Positions 8,805-16,712 of a stretch of DNA of 64,000 bases are shown here, one piece after another. The DNA comes from JAKACA01 sp963735115 (lineage in GTDB: Bacteria > Actinomycetota > Acidimicrobiia > Acidimicrobiales > Bog-793), in contig CAVTJR010000003.1 of the NCBI GenBank assembly GCA_963735115.1, forward strand, positions 1,488,001-1,552,000. The letters are read 5' to 3'. Position numbers and translations under genes: made by a program. Position 1 is the stretch's first letter. Each line of letters begins with the position of its first letter. A model generated the notes under the pieces. It did no database searches and had not been told where the DNA came from. It worked only from the letters and a program-made list of their open reading frames with translations.

Positions 8805-8909
8805 GATGATCCCCGATCGCTCTGACCGCTCCTCGCCGCACTTTAGGTGTCGCGAGCTGCCACCGGCTACGTTCCTCGAATCGTGACGCCGGCTGCTGCG
8901 CGAGCTCCC

Positions 8910-9521
8910 ATGCGCAACCGCGTGACGCCTACGGGCGACATCGTCGCCACGCCACTGCGGGGCGCCTGGCTGGGCAACCGGGGGATCCTCCATGAAGGCA
9001 CCCAGGTCGTGCGATTCCACCGCAGCAGCCTGTGGATCATCTGCGAGCTCGAGCACAAGGGCTGGCGGCTACCGCAGTGGGCTGACGGCCACCTCACGGT
9101 GCTGTTCTTCCACGACGAGGCGGTCGCTTTCGCCGCCGGGCACCGGCCGTGCGCCCTCTGCCGCCGCCGGGCGTACAACGACTACCGCCAGGCGTGGTCC
9201 GAGGGCCTCCGGACACAGAGGCCATGGGCGAAAGACATCGACCGGCAGCTGCACTCCGAGCGCATCGTCCGGGGCACCCACCGCCGGCGTCTGCACCCGA
9301 TGGCGTGGCGATCGCTGCCCATTGGCAGCTTCGTGCTCTGGACCGGAAAACCGGCGCTCGTTCTCGACCACGGCATCGTGCCGTGGACGACGGAGGGTTA
9401 CGGCTGCGTGCAGGAGCGGCCGACAGCAGGAACCGTTGAGGTGATCACTCCCCCATCGACGGTGGCGGCATTCCGGGCGGGATGCCGCCCTCAGATCGAC
9501 GACACGGCTGGAATCGGCTGA
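8910..9521 (+). CDS. Conserved hypothetical protein
   Basis: A 203-residue basic protein, not assigned to a named family. It has no signal peptide or membrane helix. Conserved-looking elements are GAWLGNRGILHEG near the start, a CALCRRRAYNDYR segment around residue 85 and LWTGKPALVLDHGIVPW near the C-terminus. Codon use is like its neighbours, supporting a real gene. ATG 8910 is chosen; GTG 8883 is a possible longer start. It converges with the zinc-ribbon gene downstream. Confidence 0.6.
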   Translation: MRNRVTPTGDIVATPLRGAWLGNRGILHEGTQVVRFHRSSLWIICELEHKGWRLPQWADGHLTVLFFHDEAVAFAAGHRPCALCRRRAYNDYRQAWSEGLRTQRPWAKDIDRQLHSERIVRGTHRRRLHPMAWRSLPIGSFVLWTGKPALVLDHGIVPWTTEGYGCVQERPTAGTVEVITPPSTVAAFRAGCRPQIDDTAGIG

Positions 9522-9532
9522 GGCACCGGCCC

Positions 9533-9979
9533 TTAGGACCTGGCTCGCGACCGAGCGTGCTCGCGATAGAGCGCCGAGCGCCGGTAGCGGATATTCATCC
9601 GTCGGACGTCGGCGTTGTAGGCGTCGATGAGCCTGGCGCGCTCGCTCTCGTCGCCACAGAGCTCGAGGCGTGACTCGAGGGCCCGGCGCATCCTCGTGAT
9701 TCGCTGCCCGTCGGTGAGCACCTCAGGCTCCGGCTGCTCACGTCGAACAGGTACGCCGAACTGGCCGCCGTCGGTCCGGGTACGAGCAGCGATCCGCGGG
9801 ATGTCCAGCTGCTCGCGGAGCGCCAGCTGCTCATTCGACTTGTTGACGGCGATGGCGACGACGTTCAACGGGCGGATGCAAGCCTCCACACATGCGGGCT
9901 TCATGCAGTACTCGAAACCTGCGTCCACTCGTTCCTCGGAGACGGGGTCTCCACAATTGCGGCACTGCAAAGTCAGCAC
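9533..9979 (-). CDS. Cysteine-rich (zinc-finger-like) hypothetical protein
   Basis: A 148-residue protein with an N-terminal Cys cluster (CRNCGDPV, then CMKPACVEAC) that looks like a metal-binding ribbon, followed by charged helices rich in Arg and Glu. GTG 9979 is preferred because GGAGAG sits just upstream; GTG 9997 is an alternative. No named family was recognised. A nucleic-acid or protein-binding role is only a guess from composition. It lies downstream of a 386-bp gene-free gap and converges with the preceding gene. Confidence 0.55.
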   Translation of the reverse strand: MLTLQCRNCGDPVSEERVDAGFEYCMKPACVEACIRPLNVVAIAVNKSNEQLALREQLDIPRIAARTRTDGGQFGVPVRREQPEPEVLTDGQRITRMRRALESRLELCGDESERARLIDAYNADVRRMNIRYRRSALYREHARSRARS

Positions 9980-10365
9980 GTCTCTCCACGACAACACGGG
10001 TGTCTTGACGCCGCAGCGGCAGCACGGCCGCCTGCGGCGACGGCAATTGTACGGTCGGCCGCCGGCGAGCCTGCCCTACCGGGCGGGCTGAGGATCCCGG
10101 GTCAGCGGCGCCGGCAGTCGTGCTCGGCGTAGATCATCGGGACGGCGATCGAGCTTCGCGGGCCAGCTCCGGCCTCGGGGCAGCTCCGACCGCGAGGCGG
10201 ACCTGGCCGAGCCTATTTCGAGGGCGTTCGTGGACGATCCGAGCCCTTTCTGGATGCAGTTTGGGACAGCGGCGGTCCCTTTCACCCACCCAGAACTCTC
10301 TGGACCACCGAGGAAACCCGTCCCCGATCGGCGAACCGGCCCGACCGAGCACCGATGCGGGGCAC
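9980..10365. other. Gap with a possible acetyltransferase gene fragment
   Basis: No intact gene is seen here. On the plus strand around 10190-10260 the translation DLAEPISRAFVDDPSPFW resembles the first helix of GNAT acetyltransferases, but it is not followed by a GNAT core. It may be a gene remnant or chance. No tRNA, hairpin terminator or promoter consensus stands out. Confidence 0.25.
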
Positions 10366-11514
10366 TCAGGGATGAGCGACCGAGGTCACCGCCGGCGTCG
10401 TCCCTTCGGCGTGGCTGTGCCCTTCGGCGTGGCTGTGCCCTTCGGCGTGGGTGTGCCCTTCGGCGTGGGTGTGCCCTTCGGCGTGGGTGTGCCCTTCGGC
10501 GTGGCCGTGCCCTTCGGCGTGGCCGTGCCCTTCGGCGTGCGAGGGCCACGTGTGGGATTCGAGGTCGCCCCCCTGCATGCGTTGGGCCAGGCGCAGGTGG
10601 TAGAGGAGGAGGAGCTGCACGACGGCGAGCGGCTCGCTGCGCACGCCCGGCTCGATCGCGCCGAGGGATTCGGGCACGTCGTCGCTCAGGCCCAGGCTGT
10701 TCCAGATGGCCTCCTCCACCTGACGAGTGAGCTCTCGAGAGGCATAGGCGTGCACGTGCAGGGCGTCAACCGGCTTGCCGTCGATGTCGCGAGCGAGCTT
10801 GAGATGGATGGCTTCCCGTGTGTCCTCGGTGAGGATGGCGCTGAGGTCGGGGTGGGGGGCGGTTGGGCGAAGCAGAATCGTGGCGGAGAGTGCCCCGTCG
10901 GCAACGGTGCGCCCCTCGATGGGCGCAAAGCGGACGACGATGTCCGCCCACTGACGCTGGGGACGGATGAAGGCAGCGGACTCCGGCTCCCGCTTCAACA
11001 GGTCCTGGAGAACCTGTTCAGGCGTGTATCCGCGCTCGCGGGTGTCCCGCTTGACCTTCCAGGCGCGACGGATGTCCTCAGGAGGATCCAGATACACACT
11101 CAGGTCGAAACATGCCCGCGAGAGCCGGTTGTAGAGCGGGAGGAGGCCCTCCACGATCACGTAGGGGCCGGGCTCGAAGAGCACCGGCCGGTCCAGCGTC
11201 CCGTCCCGGTGGTTGTACACCGGCTTCAGGATGGGCTCTCCCATCGCCACCAGTTGAAGGTGCTGCTCCATGATCCCGACGTAGTTGCAGGCCGGGTTGA
11301 CGGGAGTGAAGGGCAGGCTCTTACGCTCCTGCCGGTCGTAACGGTGGTAGTCGTCGACGCAGAACGAGGTGATCCCCTCACCGGCCATGGCAGAGACGAG
11401 CCCGCGGGTGAGTGTCGTCTTGCCGGCGGCGCTGTCGCCGGCGACCGCCAACATGATCGGTCGGTGGGCGCCATCACGGCTTGCCTGGCGCATGACGACG
11501 CGCTTGGGGCTCAC
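10366..11514 (-). CDS. prkB: Phosphoribulokinase with His-rich repeat tail
   Basis: This kinase phosphorylates ribulose 5-phosphate to ribulose 1,5-bisphosphate, the RuBisCO substrate. A 382-residue protein has a P-loop (GDSAAGKTT at about 26-34), the family DDYHRYDRQ motif near 54-62, and VEGLLPLY around residue 120. From about residue 325 to 371 the chain becomes hexapeptide repeats H[SGT]HAEG, encoded by near-identical 18-bp units and absent from ordinary phosphoribulokinases. GTG 11514 is taken as the start; ATG 11493 is possible. It is divergent from a two-component system and about 4 kb from cbbLS, so it is part of the Calvin-cycle locus. Confidence 0.85.
   Translation of the reverse strand: MSPKRVVMRQASRDGAHRPIMLAVAGDSAAGKTTLTRGLVSAMAGEGITSFCVDDYHRYDRQERKSLPFTPVNPACNYVGIMEQHLQLVAMGEPILKPVYNHRDGTLDRPVLFEPGPYVIVEGLLPLYNRLSRACFDLSVYLDPPEDIRRAWKVKRDTRERGYTPEQVLQDLLKREPESAAFIRPQRQWADIVVRFAPIEGRTVADGALSATILLRPTAPHPDLSAILTEDTREAIHLKLARDIDGKPVDALHVHAYASRELTRQVEEAIWNSLGLSDDVPESLGAIEPGVRSEPLAVVQLLLLYHLRLAQRMQGGDLESHTWPSHAEGHGHAEGHGHAEGHTHAEGHTHAEGHTHAEGHSHAEGHSHAEGTTPAVTSVAHP
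10402..10545 (+). repeat. 18-bp tandem minisatellite in phosphoribulokinase gene
   Basis: Seven complete 18-bp units start at 10402, 10420, 10438, 10456, 10474, 10492 and 10510, plus a partial eighth at 10528. Each begins CCCTTCGGCGTGG and ends GTG. Units differ only at two bases: two copies end CTGTG, three GTGTG and two CCGTG. On the minus strand each unit encodes H-[S/T/G]-H-A-E-G. Identical variants are adjacent, indicating recent tandem duplication. Confidence 0.95.
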
Positions 11515-11678
11515 CGGGGCGCGATTCTGACTCGGGACGTCCCCATTTGGTCATGGTACGGACACATCGTGCTGTCCGCATCCCCCAGGAGGGGGAGCCG
11601 CTGCGGGATCGAGACGATTCCCGGTGGGAGGGCGTCTCCCCCAACGGAGGGACGGCGCGGTCCCTAGGCTGGGCAGCA
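11515..11678. promoter_or_regulatory. Divergent control region, phosphoribulokinase / response regulator, with three inverted repeats
   Basis: Three inverted repeats are readable in 164 bp: GGGACGTCCC at 11534-11543, CGGACA-N8-TGTCCG at 11559-11578 and GGGAC-N6-GTCCC at 11649-11664. The last ends 14 bp before the GTG of the response regulator. Two share the GGGAC/GTCCC half-site, so they may bind the same dimeric regulator, possibly that response regulator itself or CbbR. Confidence 0.5.
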
Positions 11679-12332
11679 GTGGACCCCATACGCATCCTGG
11701 TCGTCGACGACCACCAGATGGTGCTCGATGGCTTGTGCGCCATGCTCCGCCCCTTTGCGGAAGAGGCGATCATCGTGGCGGCCACGACAGATCCGGCCGA
11801 GGCACGAAGGCTGACGGCCGAGCTGCGCCCCGACATCGTCCTCGTCGACGTGCGCATGAAGGCGATGAGCGGGTTCGAGTTGTGCGAGCACCTCCTGCGG
11901 GCCGACCCGGACGTCAAGGTGGTGCTCCTGACGGTGTACGACGACGAGCAGTACCTCTTTCAGGGCCTGCGGGCGGGCGCGGCCGGGTATCTCACCAAGC
12001 AGGTCGTGGCCGAAGATCTGCTTGTTCACCTCCGCCGCGTCCTCGAGGGAGAAGTCGTGGTGGATCCCTCGCTCGCCGGCAGGGTCGCCCTCTCAGCGGC
12101 CCGTCTCGACCGTGGTGAGTTCTGGCCGGGAGCCCACCTCGGCCTCAGCCAGCGGGAAAGCGAGGTGCTGGAGTTGATGGTGCACGGCAACTCCAATCGC
12201 GCCATCGCCGCCCGCCTCGTGCTCGGCGAGGAGACCATCAAGACTCACGTCCGCTCGATCTTCCGCAAGCTCGAGGTGACCGACCGCACCCAGGCGGTGG
12301 CCTTCGCCTTGCGAGAGGGGATCTTCCTGTGA
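11679..12332 (+). CDS. NarL/FixJ-type response regulator
   Basis: A 217-residue two-domain regulator. The receiver domain has the acidic pair D10/D11, phospho-acceptor D57 (VLVDVRM), T84 and K107. A LuxR-type helix-turn-helix occupies about residues 150-212 (LSQRESEVLELMVHG and EETIKTHVRSIFRKL). It is made in one operon with the GAF histidine kinase, whose GTG start overlaps its stop by four bases. GTG 11679 begins the receiver exactly. Placement between phosphoribulokinase and cbbX suggests control of carbon fixation or redox genes, which is an inference from position. Inverted repeats upstream may be autoregulatory. Confidence 0.85.
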   Translation: MDPIRILVVDDHQMVLDGLCAMLRPFAEEAIIVAATTDPAEARRLTAELRPDIVLVDVRMKAMSGFELCEHLLRADPDVKVVLLTVYDDEQYLFQGLRAGAAGYLTKQVVAEDLLVHLRRVLEGEVVVDPSLAGRVALSAARLDRGEFWPGAHLGLSQRESEVLELMVHGNSNRAIAARLVLGEETIKTHVRSIFRKLEVTDRTQAVAFALREGIFL

Positions 12333-13603
12333 GCGGGCCGGCCAACCCTCCCGACACGGGCGACGCGGGCGCCGCCGGCGGCTCCATCACCGACGACGCT
12401 GCCTGGGCCGCCCTGCTGCGCGAGATCATCGATCTCAGCGCCGAGGAGCACAACCTGCGCGTCGTGCTTCGTCGGGTGGCAGAGCTCGTCGTGGCCACCA
12501 CCCGCGCGGACGCCTGTTTCGTCCACGTGGTCGAGCGCGATGCCGCCGAGGTGGTCCTCATGGGCGCCACTCCGGCCGAATTCGAGCCGATGGTCGGGAA
12601 CGTGCGGCTGCCCATCGGCGAAGGGGTCGCCGGTTGGGTCGCCCAGCGCGGGCGGCCCGCCCTCGTCGAGGACAAATGGAAGGACCCGCGCTACCGGTAC
12701 ATCCCTGCGCTGCGAGGGGAGGAGTTCAGCTCCCTTGTTTCGGTCCCACTGCTGCGGCCTCACGGCGTCGTCGGCGCCCTGAACGTGCACGCTCGCCGAC
12801 CGCACCATTTCGACGACCAAGACGTCGAGCGCCTCAACAACGTCGCCAGCCTGCTGGCGGGCATCGTTGAGAACGCCGTTCTCTACGATCGCCTCGTGCA
12901 TCGGGAGGCGGAGCTGGAGCGATTCGCCGCCCGCACCATCGAGCTACAGGAGCTGGACCGGCGGCGGATCGCCGCCGACATCCACGACGGCATCAGCCAA
13001 CGGCTCGTGAGCGCCTGGTACCACCTGCGTGCCGTCCAGTCGAGCTCGGCCGACCCGGCCACGAGGGCCGAATTTGCCGCTATCGAGGGCTTGCTCTCCG
13101 ACGCTCTCGAGGAGGCGAGGAGGGCGATCATCGGGCTGCGCCCAGCCGTGCTCGACGACCTCGGCCTTGCCGCCGCCATCACGAGCGTGGCGGCCTCGCT
13201 GAGCGATGACCTCGACATCGACCTCGACGTGGCCGACTGCGAGCTGGCACCCCACGTGGAGGCCTCCCTCTTCCGGATCGTGCAGGAGGCGCTCCAGAAT
13301 GTCGTCAAGCACGCCGCCGCCTCACGGGTGGCGGTGATGCTCCAGTCCGATGAGGAGGGCGTGACGCTCGCGATCGAGGACGACGGTCGGGGTTTCGATC
13401 CCGACACGGCCCGCGGACCGACGTCCTACGGGCTGAGCGGCATGCAGGAACGGGCCGGCCTGCTCGGGGCGACGCTCGAGATCCGGTCACACCCCGGCGA
13501 CGGCACGAGGCTCGTGCTCCACATCCCACCCCAGCTGCGGCCGGCGGCCGACGAGATGCCCAAGGACCATCCCGGCGACGTCGGCGCTCTCCCTCGTCAC
13601 TGA
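12329..13603 (+). CDS. GAF-domain sensor histidine kinase (HisKA_3)
   Basis: A 424-residue cytoplasmic kinase: GAF domain at about residues 40-185, HisKA_3 dimerisation domain with phospho-acceptor H219 in AADIHDGISQRL, and a C-terminal HATPase (N-box near 320-330, DDGRGFDP near 350). There are no membrane helices, so the signal is likely intracellular, such as a gas, redox state or small ligand sensed by the GAF domain. The layout resembles DevS/NreB-like NarL-partner kinases. No haem-binding residue can be asserted by eye. Its GTG overlaps the regulator stop, so the two form a cognate pair. It converges with cbbX. Confidence 0.85.
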   Translation: MSGPANPPDTGDAGAAGGSITDDAAWAALLREIIDLSAEEHNLRVVLRRVAELVVATTRADACFVHVVERDAAEVVLMGATPAEFEPMVGNVRLPIGEGVAGWVAQRGRPALVEDKWKDPRYRYIPALRGEEFSSLVSVPLLRPHGVVGALNVHARRPHHFDDQDVERLNNVASLLAGIVENAVLYDRLVHREAELERFAARTIELQELDRRRIAADIHDGISQRLVSAWYHLRAVQSSSADPATRAEFAAIEGLLSDALEEARRAIIGLRPAVLDDLGLAAAITSVAASLSDDLDIDLDVADCELAPHVEASLFRIVQEALQNVVKHAAASRVAVMLQSDEEGVTLAIEDDGRGFDPDTARGPTSYGLSGMQERAGLLGATLEIRSHPGDGTRLVLHIPPQLRPAADEMPKDHPGDVGALPRH

Positions 13604-13640
13604 CCTCGAGGGCTGCGGCCGGCTCCCCCACGAGCCGTCC

Positions 13641-14660
13641 TCAGTTCGCAGGGGCGGGCTTGGTCCCGTCGGAAGCGGCCTCGGCGTCGGCGAACACCCG
13701 GCTGCGGAGGATGTCGTCCGCCTCGATGCGCATGAGATCCGCCTTGCCGAGCTGGCGGGCCCCGGAGGACACGAGGCGGTCGGCCTGCCGGAGGCGGGCC
13801 CGCTCGAGGGCGTTGCGGACGCTGCGGGCGTTGGCAAAACGGGGCTGAGCCATCCGCCTGACGACGTAGTCGGCGAGGGCGACCTCGGCCCCCTCCGACA
13901 GCACGTAGCCCTGCTCGTGCAAGATCAGGCGTGCGATCGCCATGAGCTCGTCAGCGGTGTAGTCAGGGAAGTCGAGGTGATGGGCGATGCGAGAGCTCAT
14001 GCCCGGGTTGGACTGGAAGAACGTGTCCATCCGGTCCTTGTAGCCGGCCAAGATGACAACGAGATCCTCCCGGTCGTTCTCCATCACCTGCAGGAGCATC
14101 TCGATCGTTTCCTGGCCGTAGTCGCGCTCGTTCTCCTGGCGGTACAGGTAGTACGCCTCGTCGATGAAGAGCACCCCGCCCATCGCCCGCTTGAGGACCT
14201 CGCGTGTCTTCGGGGCGGTGTGGCCGATGTACTGGCCGACGAGGTCGTCGCGGGTAACTGACACGAGGGTGTTGCGCCGCAGGTAGCCGAGCCGGTGGAG
14301 CAGCTCTGCCATACGCAGGGCCACGGTCGTCTTGCCGGTACCCGGACTGCCGGTGAAGCACATGTGGAGCGAGGGCCGGCTGGAGCCGAGCTGGTAGCGC
14401 CCACGGAGCCGGTCGATCAGCAGCAAGGAGGAGATCTCCCTGATGCGGGTCTTGACGGGCACGAGGCCCACGAGCTCGCGGTCGAGGCGTCCGAGCACCT
14501 CGTCGACATCCGAGGCGGCTCGCTCCCCAGCCAGGTCGACGAGGTCGTCGTCGCCGAGGACTTCCGGCCCTTCCGATGATCCGGCGCCCGATCCGGACCC
14601 GGCAGGAGCGGGCTCGGCCGGCGGTCCGGCCACTGCCGGCGCCGTCCCCGGAGGTGTCAT
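13641..14660 (-). CDS. cbbX: RuBisCO activase CbbX (AAA+)
   Basis: CbbX is the AAA+ motor that frees red-type RuBisCO from inhibitory sugar phosphates by pulling the large-subunit C-terminus. The 339-residue protein has Walker A GSPGTGKTT (104-112), Walker B VLFIDEA (163-169) and a C-terminal helical lid. Its first 45 residues are Pro/Ala/Gly-rich and poorly conserved. ATG 14660 is chosen because AGGGGG lies 8 bp upstream; a TTG at 14705 overlapping the cbbS stop is the alternative. It is the last gene of cbbL-cbbS-cbbX, the classic red-type order. Confidence 0.9.
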   Translation of the reverse strand: MTPPGTAPAVAGPPAEPAPAGSGSGAGSSEGPEVLGDDDLVDLAGERAASDVDEVLGRLDRELVGLVPVKTRIREISSLLLIDRLRGRYQLGSSRPSLHMCFTGSPGTGKTTVALRMAELLHRLGYLRRNTLVSVTRDDLVGQYIGHTAPKTREVLKRAMGGVLFIDEAYYLYRQENERDYGQETIEMLLQVMENDREDLVVILAGYKDRMDTFFQSNPGMSSRIAHHLDFPDYTADELMAIARLILHEQGYVLSEGAEVALADYVVRRMAQPRFANARSVRNALERARLRQADRLVSSGARQLGKADLMRIEADDILRSRVFADAEAASDGTKPAPAN

Positions 14661-14701
14661 GGCAAAGCCCCCTGGTCGAACGCGACCCTGCTCAGCCACG
14701 C

Positions 14702-15127
14702 TCAACTCCCGGCATACCGCTGGCCGGAGGGAACGTCGGTGGCATAGGCGTGAAGTGTGTAGCGAATGGTGCGATCGGGCCCCTCTTGGCGATCGAGGCG
14801 GAAACCCGGCTCCACTGCTGGACGATGCACGATGAAATCCAGCGCTGTCGTCTGGCGACCGAGGGTGGCGTCATAGGCGTTCACTCGGACGTAGTGGTTC
14901 GGAAAGGCCTCCCGGCAGCGGTTGACCTCGAGGAGGGCGGCGGAGGCGTCGCCGAGCTCGAACATCGGCAAGCCCCACATCTCCCAGTACGTGTTGCGGG
15001 GATGGGGATCGTCGGTGAGCTCCACCGAGATGGCCCACCGCTTGTCCATTGCGTACTGCAGCTGGGCGAGGATCTCCTCGTCGGTGAAATCCGGCAGGTA
15101 GGAGAAGGTGCCTTGTGTGACTCGCAT
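14702..15127 (-). CDS. cbbS: RuBisCO small subunit, red-type
   Basis: This 141-residue small subunit begins MRVTQGTFSYLPDFTDEE and contains DPHPRNTYWEMWGLPMFEL, the red-type (form IC/ID) signature. A C-terminal extension (about residues 110-141) matches the beta-hairpin extension of red-type small subunits. It assembles with CbbL as L8S8 to carboxylate ribulose bisphosphate. It lies 27 bp downstream of cbbL and is followed by cbbX. Confidence 0.93.
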   Translation of the reverse strand: MRVTQGTFSYLPDFTDEEILAQLQYAMDKRWAISVELTDDPHPRNTYWEMWGLPMFELGDASAALLEVNRCREAFPNHYVRVNAYDATLGRQTTALDFIVHRPAVEPGFRLDRQEGPDRTIRYTLHAYATDVPSGQRYAGS

Positions 15128-15154
15128 CGTCGCTCGTTTCGTCTCGTGGGCTGT

Positions 15155-16603
15155 CTAGGCGGTCGGAGTCGCCAGGACGTCCGGGGTATCGGTGGACTCG
15201 TAGTTGAAAGCGACGTCGCCCCAGGTGTCGAGAGCCGTTTGCAGCTCGGGGCTGCGGCGGGCGGCGAGACGGAGGATCTCCTCCCCTTCGGCGAGGAAGT
15301 CCTTACCTTCGTTGCGCGCCTTGATCATCGCCTCCACCGCCACGCGGTTTGCGGTGGCGCCGGCGGCGATTCCCATGGGGTGCCCGATGGTGCCGCCTCC
15401 GAACTGCATGATGACGTCCTCGCCGAGATGGTGGAGGAGCTGGTGCACCTGGCCGGCATGGATCCCGCCGGACGCCACGGGCATGACCCCGGGCATGGAC
15501 GCCCAGTCCTGATCGAAGTAGATGCCGTGTGCGGGGTTGGCCTCGACGTGCTCGAGGCGGAGGGTGTCGTAGTAGCCGGCGATGATGTTCGGATCCCCTT
15601 CCAACTTGCCGACAACGGTGCCGGCGTGAAGGTGATCTACGCCCAGCAGCCGGCACCACTTCGCCACGACGCGGAAATTGACGCCGTGGTTCTTCTGGCG
15701 TGCAAAGGTGGCGTATCCGGCGCGGTGCAGGTGAAGGAGCACCCCGTTCGCCCGCGCCCACTTGGACATGGACGTCATGGCCGTGTAGCCGATCGTCAGA
15801 TCCATCATGACGATGATGCTGCCGAGGGACTTGGCGAACTCCGCCCGCTCGTACATCTCCTCCATGCTGCCCGCCGTCACGTTCAGGTAGTGGCCCTTGA
15901 CCTCGCCGGTGGCGGCCTGAGCCCGCTGGACGCCCTCCATCGAATAGAGGAAGCGGTCGCGCCAGCGCATGAAGGGCTGGCTGTTGATGTTCTCGTCGTC
16001 CTTGGTGAAGTCCAGCCCGCCACGTAAGGCCTCGAAGACGACACGGCCGTAATTGCGTGCCGACAGACCCAGCTTGGGCTTGGTGGTGGCGCCGAGCAGG
16101 GGGCGACCGTACTTGTTGAGGTACTCCCGCTCCATCACGATCCCATGGGGTGGGCCCTGGAAGGTCTTCACGTAGTGGATGGGGATGCGCAGGTCCTCGA
16201 GGCGGAGGGCCTTGAGCGCCTTGAAGCCGAAGACGTTTCCGATGATCGACGACGTCAGGTTGGCGATCGAGCCTTCCTCGAACAGGTCGAGCTCGTAGGC
16301 GATGAGCGCGAGGTACTGTCCCTCCACCCCCGGCACGGGGTCGACCCGGTAGCACTTGGCCTGATAGTGGTCATAGGCAGTCAGCCGGTCGGTCCAGACC
16401 ACCGTCCACGTGGCAGTGGAGGACTCACCAGCCACGGCGGCCCCCGCCTCCTCGGGCGGCACGCCCGGCTGGGGAGTGATGCGGAATGCGGCGAGGATGT
16501 CGGTGTCCTTCGGCTCGTAGTCGGGTTGCCAGTAGCCCATCTGGGCGTACGGGATGACGCCGGCGCCCCAGCGTCCCGCCTCACCGTCGGAGGAACCAGC
16601 CAT
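15155..16603 (-). CDS. cbbL: RuBisCO large subunit, form I red-type
   Basis: The catalytic subunit of ribulose-1,5-bisphosphate carboxylase/oxygenase, 482 residues with the ATG at 16603. The activation motif GGLDFTKDDENINSQPF places the carbamylated lysine at residue 201; loop KPKLGLS follows K175. GTIGHP, HLHRAGYATF and GGIHAGQ are all present, so it is a true RuBisCO and not a form IV protein. The in-frame GTG at 16612 would add three residues; AGGAAGG is just upstream of both. It heads the cbbLSX operon and is transcribed away from cbbR, the usual arrangement for CbbR control. Confidence 0.95.
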   Translation of the reverse strand: MAGSSDGEAGRWGAGVIPYAQMGYWQPDYEPKDTDILAAFRITPQPGVPPEEAGAAVAGESSTATWTVVWTDRLTAYDHYQAKCYRVDPVPGVEGQYLALIAYELDLFEEGSIANLTSSIIGNVFGFKALKALRLEDLRIPIHYVKTFQGPPHGIVMEREYLNKYGRPLLGATTKPKLGLSARNYGRVVFEALRGGLDFTKDDENINSQPFMRWRDRFLYSMEGVQRAQAATGEVKGHYLNVTAGSMEEMYERAEFAKSLGSIIVMMDLTIGYTAMTSMSKWARANGVLLHLHRAGYATFARQKNHGVNFRVVAKWCRLLGVDHLHAGTVVGKLEGDPNIIAGYYDTLRLEHVEANPAHGIYFDQDWASMPGVMPVASGGIHAGQVHQLLHHLGEDVIMQFGGGTIGHPMGIAAGATANRVAVEAMIKARNEGKDFLAEGEEILRLAARRSPELQTALDTWGDVAFNYESTDTPDVLATPTA

Positions 16604-16654
16604 CGCCGTCACTTCCTTCCTCTGCGCTTGACCTTCATTCCTTCATCATGACGA

Positions 16655-16679
16655 TTGAATCTTCAACTGTCTATGAAGA
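16655..16679. promoter_or_regulatory. Candidate CbbR operator
   Basis: Two overlapping inverted repeats sit midway between cbbL and cbbR: TTGAA-TC-TTCAA (16655-16666) and TCTTCA-N8-TGAAGA (16660-16679). The sequence is AT-rich against its surroundings and suits LysR-type T-N11-A-like sites. Position fits autoregulation of cbbR and activation of cbbLSX. Confidence 0.6.
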
Positions 16680-16712
16680 GTTTCTCCTAGACTCATAAGC
16701 TAATCTTGATGA

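Noticed and set aside
10402..10545. CRISPR array
   Set aside because: The repeats are 18 bp, contiguous with no spacers, and in frame inside the phosphoribulokinase gene.
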